A stretch of DNA of 64,000 nt from Photobacterium lipolyticum. GTDB lineage: Bacteria; Pseudomonadota; Gammaproteobacteria; Enterobacterales; Vibrionaceae. Below, in pieces: positions 26,178 to 35,082 of the stretch. Made by a program: the position numbers and the translations under genes. The notes beneath the pieces are model-generated. The model was not told the origin of the DNA and did not search any database. It saw only the letters and a list, made by a program, of their open reading frames with translations. Numbering within the stretch: the first letter of the stretch is position 1; each line of letters opens with the position of its first letter. The DNA lies in the NCBI RefSeq assembly GCF_003026475.1, contig NZ_PYMC01000013.1, positions 1 to 64,000 on the forward strand. Reading direction: 5' to 3'.

Positions 26178-26928
26178 GCATATGGGCATTGCAAGCATCC
26201 ATCATAGGATTGACTGAGACAATGTACCTACTCCCCGCATCTGCCTGCCAAAATCCTTGAAAAAATCTCACGTCGCGGACGGGCTTCTTTTCTGATCTCG
26301 CTGCTGCAGCAATGACGCATATTTGAATACCCAGCGGTTCAATGTTGAGTGAGTAACATTGATGTCTGACAGAAAGTGGTGACCTGAAAAATAGATACTC
26401 ATTATACGAGAAGTTGTGGGCTGTGGCGGAGATCATAACTTACTGCTCCGGCTTGCGACAGAACCTTGATTTTAAAGACATACATATCTCTGTCGAAAAA
26501 CTTTTATTACTAGGAAGAGGAACTGAGTGAAACGGATCAGGGATTTTATGCATTTATAACGACATAAATGATGCACCAATAGAGCTTAAGTTTGAATTTT
26601 AATGAACTTATTGTGACCAACTTATCAGAATTGGACTAGATTCAGCTAATCGAGGGTTTAAATCACTGAGATTATATTCACAATTGACGAATCATTCGTA
26701 AATAAAGTGTCATGACAGCCAGACTATTGACATAATTGCGGATAATTAATCGTAAAGTGACTATTCATTCTATTAGTTCGCTATTCCTAGCGAAATGATA
26801 TTTTGATGTTTGTCACATTCCCTCTAAATAAATTCACTTACCATAGCGCCACTTTAATCATTCTTTCAAATACGATCTATTAAAGATAAGAACGTATTTA
26901 TGTACTCTATAAAAAGGATAAATGTCTA
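26178..26928. other. Long intergenic region before the triple RidA gene
   Basis: About 750 bases with no credible gene; a 104-codon minus-strand frame here has no ribosome-binding site and a composition unlike its neighbours. It contains the promoter of the RidA-fusion gene and a palindrome, TTCGCTATTCCTAGCGAA, at 26777-26794, which could be an operator. Confidence 0.45.
26777..26794. promoter_or_regulatory. Candidate operator upstream of the triple RidA gene
   Basis: A perfect 7-bp inverted repeat (TTCGCTA and TAGCGAA) with a four-base spacer lies 130 bp upstream of the gene, without a T tract, so it is more likely a protein-binding site than a terminator. The protein that would bind is unknown. 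Confidence 0.35.
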
Positions 26929-28164
26929 ATGAGCGGCGATATCATTAAGTTTTCAAGAAACACTGAAAATGCACCCAAAAGTTCAGTATCTACACAAACT
27001 GTAGCTTTTTCTCATTATAATAATATTTCAGCTCAGTTACCCGTAGACCCTAAAACTGGTGAAATTGTAGTTGGTTGTGTAAAAGACCAGGCAAAACAGT
27101 GTTTAGACAATATTAAAGCAATTGTAGAAAGTATCGACCATGTTATGGACGACGTTGTTAAACTAAATATCTTCGTTAAAAATATCTCAGATATTGACGC
27201 GATAGACGAAGTTTATACAACTTTCTTCCAAGATGCTCTTCCTACACGTACGGTTGTTGCTGTTGCAGCTTTACCTATGAGTGATGCTCTAGTACAAATT
27301 GATGCACTTATTTCAAACGGTGAAGGTACAACTCCACAAGCCCCTTGCGCCCTAATTAAAGTTTCAAGAAATACAGAAAATGCACCCAAAGGTCTATACT
27401 CACAAACGGTCGCTTTTTCTCATTACAATAACCTTGCGTCTCAATTACCTGTCGATCCAAAAACGGGTGAGTTGGTAGTTGGTGGTATTAAAGAGCAGAC
27501 TGAACAGTGCTTAAACAACATTAAAGCAATTTTAGAAAGTATCGACCACGTTATGGATGATGTTGTTAAAACAACTATCTTCCTTAAAGATATCTCGGAT
27601 GCTGAAGTTGTAAACGAAGTTTGTGCAAAATTCTTCCCAAGCTATGTTCCTGCACGCACAGTTGTTAGCGCTGCGGCTCTACCAATGGGCGCTTTGGTAC
27701 AAATTGATACATCTGTATCACACGGTGATGGTACACCACCACAGCTTCCTGAAGATACGCGTTTACTGGTTATTGAAGCAAACAATACGGAAAATGCACC
27801 AAAAGCGTCATACTCACACACTGTCGCTTTCTCTCACTACAACCATGTTTCTGGTCAATTACCTTTAGACCCGAAAACGAATGAATTAGTTGCTGGTGAT
27901 GTAAAAGCGCAAGCGGAACAATGTCTAAACAATATTAAGGCAATTATTGAAAGTGTTGACCATGTGATGGACGATACCGTTAAAATCAATATTCAACTTA
28001 AAAATATCGCAGACATTGATGCTGTAAACGAAGTTTACACTACCTTCTTTAAAGGCGATCTTCCTGCAAGAACAGTAGTTGGCGTTTCAGCTATCCCTAT
28101 GGATGCTTTAGTACAAATTGATGCTGTTGTTTCTAATTGTGAAGGTACACCTCCACAAGCATAA
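26929..28164 (+). CDS. Three RidA (YjgF/UK114) domains in one polypeptide
   Basis: This 411-residue protein is three tandem RidA-family domains of about 136 residues: about 5-138, 143-276 and 279-411. Each shows NTENAPK, AFSHYN, QLP(V/L)DPKT, an EQCLNNIKAI-type helix and the active-site segment P(T/A)RTVV with the conserved Arg. RidA normally works as a homotrimer with its active sites between subunits, hydrolysing reactive enamines and imines from PLP enzymes. A fused trimer is implied. The Tyr seen at the active site in E. coli RidA is present in domains 2 and 3 (LYSQTV, SYSHTV) but Ser in domain 1. No signal peptide. Confidence 0.9.
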   Translation: MSGDIIKFSRNTENAPKSSVSTQTVAFSHYNNISAQLPVDPKTGEIVVGCVKDQAKQCLDNIKAIVESIDHVMDDVVKLNIFVKNISDIDAIDEVYTTFFQDALPTRTVVAVAALPMSDALVQIDALISNGEGTTPQAPCALIKVSRNTENAPKGLYSQTVAFSHYNNLASQLPVDPKTGELVVGGIKEQTEQCLNNIKAILESIDHVMDDVVKTTIFLKDISDAEVVNEVCAKFFPSYVPARTVVSAAALPMGALVQIDTSVSHGDGTPPQLPEDTRLLVIEANNTENAPKASYSHTVAFSHYNHVSGQLPLDPKTNELVAGDVKAQAEQCLNNIKAIIESVDHVMDDTVKINIQLKNIADIDAVNEVYTTFFKGDLPARTVVGVSAIPMDALVQIDAVVSNCEGTPPQA

Positions 28165-28228
28165 TAAGTATCTGATTGCACCTGATTCGTTATTCAACTT
28201 TTATCAGCTGCATTTATTTTACAAATAT

Positions 28229-28290
28229 TGGGCAGGTTTTTATTATTTGACTGTTTGAATAACGGTCAAATAAAAAACTGCCCATTTTTA
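28229..28290 (+). terminator. Terminator after the triple RidA gene
   Basis: GGGCAGGTTTTTATTATTTGAC pairs, with bulges, with GTCAAATAAAAAACTGCCC across about nine bases, giving a long AT-rich hairpin ended by ATTTTTAT. It would also serve the converging VanZ-like gene. Confidence 0.75.
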
Positions 28291-28372
28291 TTCCCCGTCA
28301 GTTATAAATAGCTCGAACGTTTATTCCTGTTTCTGACTTAAATGGCAGTGAAAATATACTCGCTTAGTTTTA

Positions 28373-28795
28373 CTAACGATGTTCATGATCCTTAGTCGTG
28401 GTTTTTAGCAGCAAGCCGCTTATTCCCCAACCCAGAAGCAGGCCAACATAATTGGCCGCCAGATCTGCAAAGGAGAAATGACGATAACTGGATAATAACT
28501 GCAATAGTTCATCGGCCGAGAATGAAATGAACAGGTAGATAAACACTGGATTGATAAATTTTGTTGATAATTGGTTTCGGGAAGTATTTACCGCTAAGCT
28601 TACCAATAATGAAATATAAAATGCCGCAATCAGGTGAAGTACTTTGTCCCCGCCTACAACGCCCTCAGCAGCTTGAAAAAATGAGATTTTCCAGCCAATG
28701 CTTTTTAGCAGTGAGGCGCAGGCGAACAGCATAACTGATATCAGTACAAACGCTCTAAAGAGTAAGGTTGGTAACATTATTTTCTGTGGCTCCAC
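28373..28795 (-). CDS. VanZ-like membrane protein
   Basis: This 140-residue protein has four hydrophobic helices and the VanZ-like layout: GGDKVLHLIAAFYISLL with the His after the Asp-Lys, then ADELLQLLSSYRHFSFADL and a final LAANYVGLLLGWG. VanZ-like proteins are small membrane proteins whose function is mostly unknown; VanZ itself confers teicoplanin resistance in enterococci. The start is a GTG (28795). It lies at the boundary of the exopolysaccharide cluster on the same strand as galU and could be its last gene. Confidence 0.8.
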   Translation of the reverse strand: MEPQKIMLPTLLFRAFVLISVMLFACASLLKSIGWKISFFQAAEGVVGGDKVLHLIAAFYISLLVSLAVNTSRNQLSTKFINPVFIYLFISFSADELLQLLSSYRHFSFADLAANYVGLLLGWGISGLLLKTTTKDHEHR

Positions 28796-28932
28796 ATCGT
28801 TTTACTCTCGTGTTTTCAAATATCAATAGTGTTTACTCAAGTCCACTTTACCAGAGCCTTGTGTTACCGAACCTGCCAACAAAGAAAGTCAACAGGTTGG
28901 CAACGATCGTAAGGTAAAAAGAAAATCCACCG

Positions 28933-29838
28933 CTAGCCATTTGAAATTAAGGGTGTTACGTCAGGGTTGGCTTCAGTGACAGAATCCGCGTTTTGGCGGT
29001 GACTCTGGACTGTTTCGGCTAGATATATATTCTGGTAACAGTAGTTGGTGGCGTCGATAAAGCCTTCGACACTGCCACAATCAAACCTTTGCCCCTCAAA
29101 TTTGTAAGCTAATACACAACCATTTTTTGCCTGCTCCAACAACGCATCGGTGATTTGTATTTCCCCATTTTTGCCGGGTGGGGTATGCTCCAGGATCTCA
29201 AAGATATCCGGCGTTAGAATGTAGCGGCCGATAATAGCCATATTGCTGGGTTCGGTGCCGGGGTCCGGCTTCTCGACCATGTCTTCAACCCGGTACAGGT
29301 TATCTTTGATCTTCTGGCCAGCAATAATCCCATATTTATGGGTTTCATCATCTGGTACTTCTTCAACTGCAACGATAGAGCAGCGGAACTGTTTATACAG
29401 TGCGACCATCTGTGCCAGCACACCTTCATGCTGGTTGATGCAAAGATCATCAGCTAACACTACTGCGAACGGTTCATCACCAACTAGGTCTCGCCCGGTC
29501 AGGATAGCGTGGCCTAAGCCTTTCATCTCATGTTGGCGAATATAGGTAAAACTTGCACTTCCGATGGTTCGGCGAATATCGACCAGCAGCGCCTCTTTGG
29601 AGCTGCCACTGATTTGATGTTCCAGCTCATAATTTTTGTCAAAGTGATCCATCAGGGAGTGTTTACCCCGGCCAGTCACAATACACATGCCTTCTATGTT
29701 TGCTTCCAGTGCTTCATCAACACCATATTCAATCAGTGGTTTGTTGACGATAGGCATCATTTCTTTTGGCATCGACTTTGTGGCAGGTAAAAAGCGGGTA
29801 CCGTAACCTGCGGCCGGGAAAAGGCATTTTTTGATCAT
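28933..29838 (-). CDS. galU: UTP-glucose-1-phosphate uridylyltransferase
   Basis: Starting at ATG 29838 (MIKKCLFPAAGYGTRFLPAT) gives 301 residues, like E. coli GalU at 302. The nucleotide-binding start, SMPKEMMPIVNKPLIEYG, the ADDLCINQHE loop and the C-terminal FDCGSVEGFIDATN all match. It makes UDP-glucose from UTP and glucose-1-phosphate, the donor for the sugars of the polymer made by this cluster. It is the last leftward gene of the cluster; an upstream in-frame extension to 29895 is not needed. Confidence 0.93.
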   Translation of the reverse strand: MIKKCLFPAAGYGTRFLPATKSMPKEMMPIVNKPLIEYGVDEALEANIEGMCIVTGRGKHSLMDHFDKNYELEHQISGSSKEALLVDIRRTIGSASFTYIRQHEMKGLGHAILTGRDLVGDEPFAVVLADDLCINQHEGVLAQMVALYKQFRCSIVAVEEVPDDETHKYGIIAGQKIKDNLYRVEDMVEKPDPGTEPSNMAIIGRYILTPDIFEILEHTPPGKNGEIQITDALLEQAKNGCVLAYKFEGQRFDCGSVEGFIDATNYCYQNIYLAETVQSHRQNADSVTEANPDVTPLISNG

Positions 29839-29973
29839 ATTCCAGTCCTGAACTATTACTCTATGTATGAATGATAATTTGGAGAATGACACCATTTTGG
29901 TAACGTTACTTATTGTTTCGTCGTTATCAGAACGAAGTTATAAGTATATTTTCACCAGAATAATATATCGGAG

Positions 29974-31296
29974 TCACTGTCCGCCCCGGATATTTCTTTC
30001 GTTTTCAAAATCAAGTAGATGGGTTCTTGTATTGTGCTGCCCCCCTAACGCAGAATGATATTGAACGGCTGTAACAGACATACTTGAATGTACAGAAAGA
30101 TAAGCGACAAAAAATGCTAAAAAGAACACTGTTTGAGGCCCCATGGAATCACTCATCATATTGGCTAGTATGTATGCAAATATCGATAATTTGCATACCA
30201 TCGCCCGATCATTCTCGACTCTGCTGTTCGCCTGCTTGGTACGATAAAAGACCAAAGAGCAGAGGAAGCAGCTTATAAAAAATGTTCCGGCTGGGCCGAA
30301 AATACGCAGATAATCAATGAATAAATTATGACTGTGAGGAACGGATGGCGGCAGGCTGCTGTTAAAGCCTTCCCCAAGATAAGGGTAGCTTGTGCCTACA
30401 CCCCAGGAGTAATCCCATAACTCTATTCGTGAAACGATGGTCCGGTATTCGAGCAAGTCATCGAGCGACAAAGTTGTCAAGACTTCAAACAGGCGTGGGT
30501 TGACACGTAGTAAAATATTAGATTGTGTAATTAAAATAGCGGCAAATGACAAGAAAAGGATACCACCTAAAAATTTAGCGATATTTCTGCTGGATATAGG
30601 AAATGAAAAATAGGCGATAAGGATGACGAGGGAAACAACGACGTTTGTCTTTGAGCCAGCCAGAAGCATCATCATGAAGCAGGCAGCAACCATGACAATC
30701 GCGAATGTTTTTTTGAATAGCCTGGCCTGCGCCAAGAAGTTAGCGACATAGAAGAGAAAAGTAGTCGAAACCATAATAGCCAGTTGATTTGGGTGTGAAA
30801 ATAGCCCTGAATAACGATCTCCGTCATAGTATGAAGAGGCTAAGCTAAGCCCATTTTTTTGTAGCAAAACCACGAAAAGGTTGAGTATTAAGCCTATCGT
30901 TATTAGGTAATAAAACCGTTCGAAAAGACTTTTATCGTTGTAGAAAAGGAACGATAAATAGAGATAAGAAGTTGTAAATATGATCACGGCAGTAAACGAT
31001 CTGGACATCACGCCATCATCAGGGCTGATCATAAAGCGAACAATATGCAAAAGATAAAGTACCAGCACGCAAATAAAAAGCAGTTTGTTTTTCCGTGCTT
31101 CGTAGTGGAAAAACGATAACATGGTTCTGTCTTTTAGCACCGTAACAAATAATATGGCAAGGCACATGATGATATAAACGTAGCTCAGGCTTGCCCTGGA
31201 GTCTCCTAGCCGCAAAAAACTTGGCATGCACGCAAGCAGCAAAGCAATGCTCATTAATACCTTGAATACATTGGTTAAATGGTGTTCCCTAGTCAT
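29974..31296 (-). CDS. Wzy-like O-antigen/exopolysaccharide polymerase
   Basis: This 440-residue inner-membrane protein has about ten to twelve hydrophobic helices and the Wzy_C/O-antigen ligase signature: YSGLFSHPNQLAIM in the middle and a large periplasmic loop with GVGTSYPYLGEGFNSSLP and VPHSHNLFIDYLRIFGP. Such enzymes link lipid-carried repeat units into chains at the periplasmic face. In a cluster with Wzx, Wza and Wzc homologues it is most likely the Wzy polymerase rather than a lipid-A ligase. It is transcribed with the glycosyltransferase upstream. Confidence 0.85.
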   Translation of the reverse strand: MTREHHLTNVFKVLMSIALLLACMPSFLRLGDSRASLSYVYIIMCLAILFVTVLKDRTMLSFFHYEARKNKLLFICVLVLYLLHIVRFMISPDDGVMSRSFTAVIIFTTSYLYLSFLFYNDKSLFERFYYLITIGLILNLFVVLLQKNGLSLASSYYDGDRYSGLFSHPNQLAIMVSTTFLFYVANFLAQARLFKKTFAIVMVAACFMMMLLAGSKTNVVVSLVILIAYFSFPISSRNIAKFLGGILFLSFAAILITQSNILLRVNPRLFEVLTTLSLDDLLEYRTIVSRIELWDYSWGVGTSYPYLGEGFNSSLPPSVPHSHNLFIDYLRIFGPAGTFFISCFLCSLVFYRTKQANSRVENDRAMVCKLSIFAYILANMMSDSMGPQTVFFLAFFVAYLSVHSSMSVTAVQYHSALGGQHNTRTHLLDFENERNIRGGQ

Positions 31297-31340
31297 AAAT
31301 GTCGTCCCGCATAATGAATCATGAATCGGGGAGGGTACAT

Positions 31341-32471
31341 TTAGCGAGTGTATTCACTGTTAAGCTCTCCCTTATATAAGTCCAGCCATCTCTTGTTCGT
31401 TACATTTACATTGAACTCTCTTTTTGCAAGGGTATAAGACGCTTGGCTCATTCGTGCGAGGCGTTTGGGATCGTCTTTCATTAATTTGATTGCGTTTACA
31501 TATTCTTCAACTGTCTTGCATGCATAACCATTGTCATATTCCCCCCGACTATCCTTAGCGTCTCGCCTCGGGTGCAAGCAGTCGAGATTAGACTGACAAG
31601 TGGAGGTTACTATAGGTATTCCCAGTGCCAACGATTCGATAAGTGTTCTCGACAAACCTTCCCAGCGGGAGGGATGGAATATTAGCGAGGATTGGCTTAT
31701 TTCTTCAAATAAATCAGATTGATCCATATATTCAATAATATTAATGTTATCCGGTAGCCCGCCCTTTTTATCGATAACACTTTGGCGATAATCAAGGTCA
31801 GAAGATCCGATCCATGTAAACTTGATTTCACTCAGATTCTTTGCGACATCAACGAAAGTATCAAAGGCTTTCTGATGGCATATTCGACCGACAGAGATCA
31901 CCTTAAATTCATCATCATTATTATGACTACTCGGTCTGTCCTTAATTACCACAGCATTATTAATGTTAAATATTCGTTTGGTGAATTTTTTACCTATATT
32001 GAATTCGGCCGGGCCACAGGAAACGGTACGTCCCAGAACCGACAAACAAATTTCTACGATGAGAAAAACTTGTCTGACTACCCAGTTGATATCTTGTCGA
32101 AGAAACGAGTAGGCTCGTGGCGAATAAAAAACATAAGGGACGTGTTTTCCAATTGATGCCAACCGAGCATACATGCCGCCATAACTACTATGACCGTGAA
32201 TGGCATGGGTATTTTTATCGATAAAGGATCGTACTTTTAAAATATTAGCTATATGGCGAAACAGGCCTTCAGAGGACATCTCTACCCAAGTGATATCGGA
32301 ATCAATATCTTTGATTTCTGATTCTGTTCCGTCCCGGCGGCAATAAAAAACAACTATTTCGTACTCATCTTTTAAAAGCCCACTTAATTGTTTCAGCGAC
32401 TTGGCCGTTCCGTAGGCAAAGCATTCTGTGACTTGTATGACTTTTTTCTTGGGTCCGTTCTCTGCCATCAT
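31341..32471 (-). CDS. Glycosyltransferase, family 4 (GT-B fold)
   Basis: This 376-residue protein begins behind an AGGAGG site. The N-terminal half carries IQVTECFAYGTAKSL and AIHGHSSYGGMYARLAS. The C-terminal half has the GT4 donor-site pattern FKVISVGRICHQKAFDTFVD and FHPSRWEGLSRTLIESLALG, with the conserved Glu residues. Enzymes of this family add sugars from nucleotide-sugar donors to the growing lipid-linked unit on the cytoplasmic side. It is the only ordinary glycosyltransferase in the cluster apart from the initiating enzyme. Confidence 0.88.
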   Translation of the reverse strand: MMAENGPKKKVIQVTECFAYGTAKSLKQLSGLLKDEYEIVVFYCRRDGTESEIKDIDSDITWVEMSSEGLFRHIANILKVRSFIDKNTHAIHGHSSYGGMYARLASIGKHVPYVFYSPRAYSFLRQDINWVVRQVFLIVEICLSVLGRTVSCGPAEFNIGKKFTKRIFNINNAVVIKDRPSSHNNDDEFKVISVGRICHQKAFDTFVDVAKNLSEIKFTWIGSSDLDYRQSVIDKKGGLPDNINIIEYMDQSDLFEEISQSSLIFHPSRWEGLSRTLIESLALGIPIVTSTCQSNLDCLHPRRDAKDSRGEYDNGYACKTVEEYVNAIKLMKDDPKRLARMSQASYTLAKREFNVNVTNKRWLDLYKGELNSEYTR

Positions 32472-32519
32472 TTGCCTCCTGCGGGTAGCGACGTGTTAAC
32501 TTGTACCTGTCTACAAAAA

Positions 32520-34004
32520 TTAGTACGCATCATGTGATAATAGTTTAAATGGTGTGATTAAGAGAATTTTAAGATCGAGCAAAAGGCTCCAGTGATTAAT
32601 ATATTCAATGTCATGAGCGGCTCTTAACTCCATCCTATCAAGGGTTTTAGTGGTGCAATCATCACCACCACGAAAACCGCATATTTGTGCCAGGCCGGTA
32701 ATTCCGGGCTTGATGCGATGCCGAAGCATAAAGCTAGGTATGTGTTTTGAATAAAACTGGTTCACCTCAATGGCATGAGGCCTTGGCCCAACCAAGGACA
32801 TATTCCCTTGGATCACATTGAATAGTTGTGGCAGCTCATCAATGCTTGTCTTACGAATGAATTTACCCACAGCAGTTACTCTCGGATCATTGCGCTTTGC
32901 TAGCTCGAGTTTGTTCTCCTTGTTTTCCATCACATACATCGATCTGAATTTCCATATATCAATCTCCTTGCCATCCCAGCCATGGCGCTTTTGCTTAAAA
33001 AATACCGGGCCGGGAGAGGTTAATTTTATCGCTAAGGCGATCGGGACCATTAAGGGCAGCAGTATTATGAGTGAAGTTAGGGCAATGACTTTGTCCATCA
33101 GTGACTTCATCAGCATGGCTTTTACACTCGACATAGGGCTGCCCGATAAAACCAACAGTGGCAAGCCAGAGAGTTCCTTAATACTCTGGTTGATGGTTGT
33201 AATAGTAAAAGTATCGGGAATCCAGATGATATCGACGCATTGCTCGTCCAGCTCTTTAATAATATCTTCCACTTTACTGGACTGACTTAATAGCAACGTT
33301 AGATAGATGCGCCGAATATTGTGTTGCTTGAGGATATCTTTCAAATCATCAATTGTGCCAAGCACCGGCACCGGGCCATCCCATGACGATCTGGCTTCAG
33401 GATCATCATCAATGATGCCAACGATCTTATCGGGCAACCATGTGTTATTACTAAGTTTATTAACTAGTTGTTCGCCCAGTGCATTGGCTCCAACAACCAA
33501 TGTCGGGATAGGTTCACGGAAGTGAAATAAATACTTTTTAGAAATCAGATAGGTAAGAAAATAGACTCCTGATTGAACCAATAATCCAATTGTTGCCCAA
33601 AGAACCAGTACTAACCTTGAATATTCAGCTGATGATTTAGTTATAAATGTAAAAAAGACTAATGACAGCACGACCAATGCCCAGGCCTTGCTCAGAACCC
33701 AGAGTCCAAATAGAAAGCTTCTACGGCGTCCTAAGAGATTACCGTCAGACTGGTGATACACGCCCATTAACTGGTATATGATGTAGACGAGAAGGCCATT
33801 AACGACAGCAAGAGGTTGATACTTTTCCGCCACTTGCCCTTGGTTCCAGTAAGCACAACCCATCATAATCGCTATGGAAGCGAGAATACTGCCGTAGAGT
33901 TGCCCATAGACCAACAAGGTGTCGTGAAAGCGGTAAAGCTTTTTGTTAGGGCGGGCATCAACAAAGTATCCCGACTTATTGTTTATGTTCTTCATTTTTG
34001 ACAT
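32520..34004 (-). CDS. Initiating undecaprenyl-phosphate phosphoglycosyltransferase (WcaJ-like)
   Basis: This 494-residue enzyme has an N-terminal set of four or five membrane helices, a nucleotide-binding CoA-binding-like domain at about 165-280 (TLVVGANALGEQLVNKL, GIIDDDPEARSSW), then the C-terminal bacterial sugar-transferase catalytic part: PGPVFFKQKRHGWDGKEI, IWKFRSM, SIDELPQLFNVIQGNMS, VGPRP and RHRIKPGITGLAQ. It transfers a sugar-1-phosphate to undecaprenyl phosphate to start the repeat unit. It is the first leftward gene from the divergent promoter. Confidence 0.93.
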   Translation of the reverse strand: MSKMKNINNKSGYFVDARPNKKLYRFHDTLLVYGQLYGSILASIAIMMGCAYWNQGQVAEKYQPLAVVNGLLVYIIYQLMGVYHQSDGNLLGRRRSFLFGLWVLSKAWALVVLSLVFFTFITKSSAEYSRLVLVLWATIGLLVQSGVYFLTYLISKKYLFHFREPIPTLVVGANALGEQLVNKLSNNTWLPDKIVGIIDDDPEARSSWDGPVPVLGTIDDLKDILKQHNIRRIYLTLLLSQSSKVEDIIKELDEQCVDIIWIPDTFTITTINQSIKELSGLPLLVLSGSPMSSVKAMLMKSLMDKVIALTSLIILLPLMVPIALAIKLTSPGPVFFKQKRHGWDGKEIDIWKFRSMYVMENKENKLELAKRNDPRVTAVGKFIRKTSIDELPQLFNVIQGNMSLVGPRPHAIEVNQFYSKHIPSFMLRHRIKPGITGLAQICGFRGGDDCTTKTLDRMELRAAHDIEYINHWSLLLDLKILLITPFKLLSHDAY

Positions 34005-34525
34005 CTTCTGTAGTTCCCGAATAGCTCAATGCAGCCAAGCTATTATGTAAATAAAGTCCCTTTGTATTTGCTAGATCCCTCTTTTGTTACTAATTTAATA
34101 TCAGTGATGTTACTAATTTAAGATAAGCAAATGGTTAAGATGTTGTCGTTTTCATTTTTGAGATTCACTTGCAATAATTAGAAATGAATTAGGTAAATTA
34201 CTGAATGTGAAAGAATTAAAATATAAAGCTGTGGAGATGAGATATCGGTGAGAAATCAAAAAGGATATTTTACGTAATGATTTAATTGTCTGACGGATTG
34301 ATAAACTGCGTCGAAGTATACGAATAAATTGCAGTTTGTTATTGACTAATTGTTTTTTATTCAACAAGACTTAAACATTGACTCAGGTTTGAGGCTCTAA
34401 CAGACATTAATGGATGCGTAGCTTGAATTTTCGGGCATCGGGTGTTGAGGGACGACATCTAATTGTAACATCGACAGAATTGAATTGATCGTCGTATTTT
34501 TTTCAATGGAGGTCAACGTAACTAT
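34005..34525. promoter_or_regulatory. Divergent control region of the exopolysaccharide cluster
   Basis: About 520 AT-rich bases between the two halves of the cluster, so both promoters must be here. A 14-bp direct repeat, TGTTACTAATTTAA, occurs at 34085-34098 and 34108-34121, with start points 23 bp apart, near two helical turns, which suggests a bound regulator dimer or pair. A 71-codon minus-strand frame in this gap looks spurious. Confidence 0.55.
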
Positions 34526-35080
34526 ATGAAATATTATGATAGGTTTTTCATTCTGGGCATAGTGCTTATCACACTCCTTAGCTCGCTTCAGGCTTTTGGC
34601 CAGGGTCGGGGTGACGATTCCTATATTCTTGGTTCCGGTGACCGAATTGCGATTAGTGTTTTTGGTGAAGACGATCTAAGCACGGATGTCGTGATCCCGG
34701 ATACCGGCAAGATTAAATATCCGTTCATTGGCGAATTGCAGGTTGCCGGGTTAACAATATTTGAACTCGATAAGCGCATTACTCAGAGGCTCAAAGGTCC
34801 TTACTTTGTCAATCCAGAAGTCATCGTTTCTATTAAGGAATATCGGCCCTTCTATGTACATGGCGAGGTAAACGCTCCTGGTGGATTTCAATACCGGCCG
34901 GGGTTGAGCGTACAGCATGCCGTTGCTCTGGCGGGCGGGTTCACTAATCGTGCCGCTCGCGACAAAATTACCATAGTCCGAGCTGGTAAGCAGGGTAATA
35001 AATATAATTCTGTCCCAGTTAAGCTGAATGATTCAGTCAAAGCGGGTGATTTGATCACTGTAGAACGGAGCTTCTTCTAA
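34526..35080 (+). CDS. Short Wza-like polysaccharide export (OPX) protein
   Basis: This 184-residue secreted protein has a signal peptide (FFILGIVLITLLSSLQAFG) without a lipobox cysteine. The polysaccharide-export domain begins at about 30 (YILGSGDRIAISVFGEDDLS), and an SLBB-like part follows (YVHGEVNAPGGFQYRPGLSV, AVALAGGFTNRAA). It is about half the length of Wza and lacks the C-terminal transmembrane helix, so it belongs with short OPX proteins that work with a separate outer-membrane pore. It is followed two bases later by the co-polymerase gene. No pore gene is seen in the cluster. Confidence 0.88.
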   Translation: MKYYDRFFILGIVLITLLSSLQAFGQGRGDDSYILGSGDRIAISVFGEDDLSTDVVIPDTGKIKYPFIGELQVAGLTIFELDKRITQRLKGPYFVNPEVIVSIKEYRPFYVHGEVNAPGGFQYRPGLSVQHAVALAGGFTNRAARDKITIVRAGKQGNKYNSVPVKLNDSVKAGDLITVERSFF

Positions 35081-35082
35081 TC

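Noticed and set aside
26122..26436. 104-codon minus-strand frame next to tRNA-Ser
   Set aside because: It runs through the tRNA terminator and lacks a ribosome-binding site.
34152..34367. 71-codon minus-strand frame in the divergent promoter of the exopolysaccharide cluster
   Set aside because: Low-complexity AT-rich codons, no ribosome-binding site; the region is better read as regulatory.
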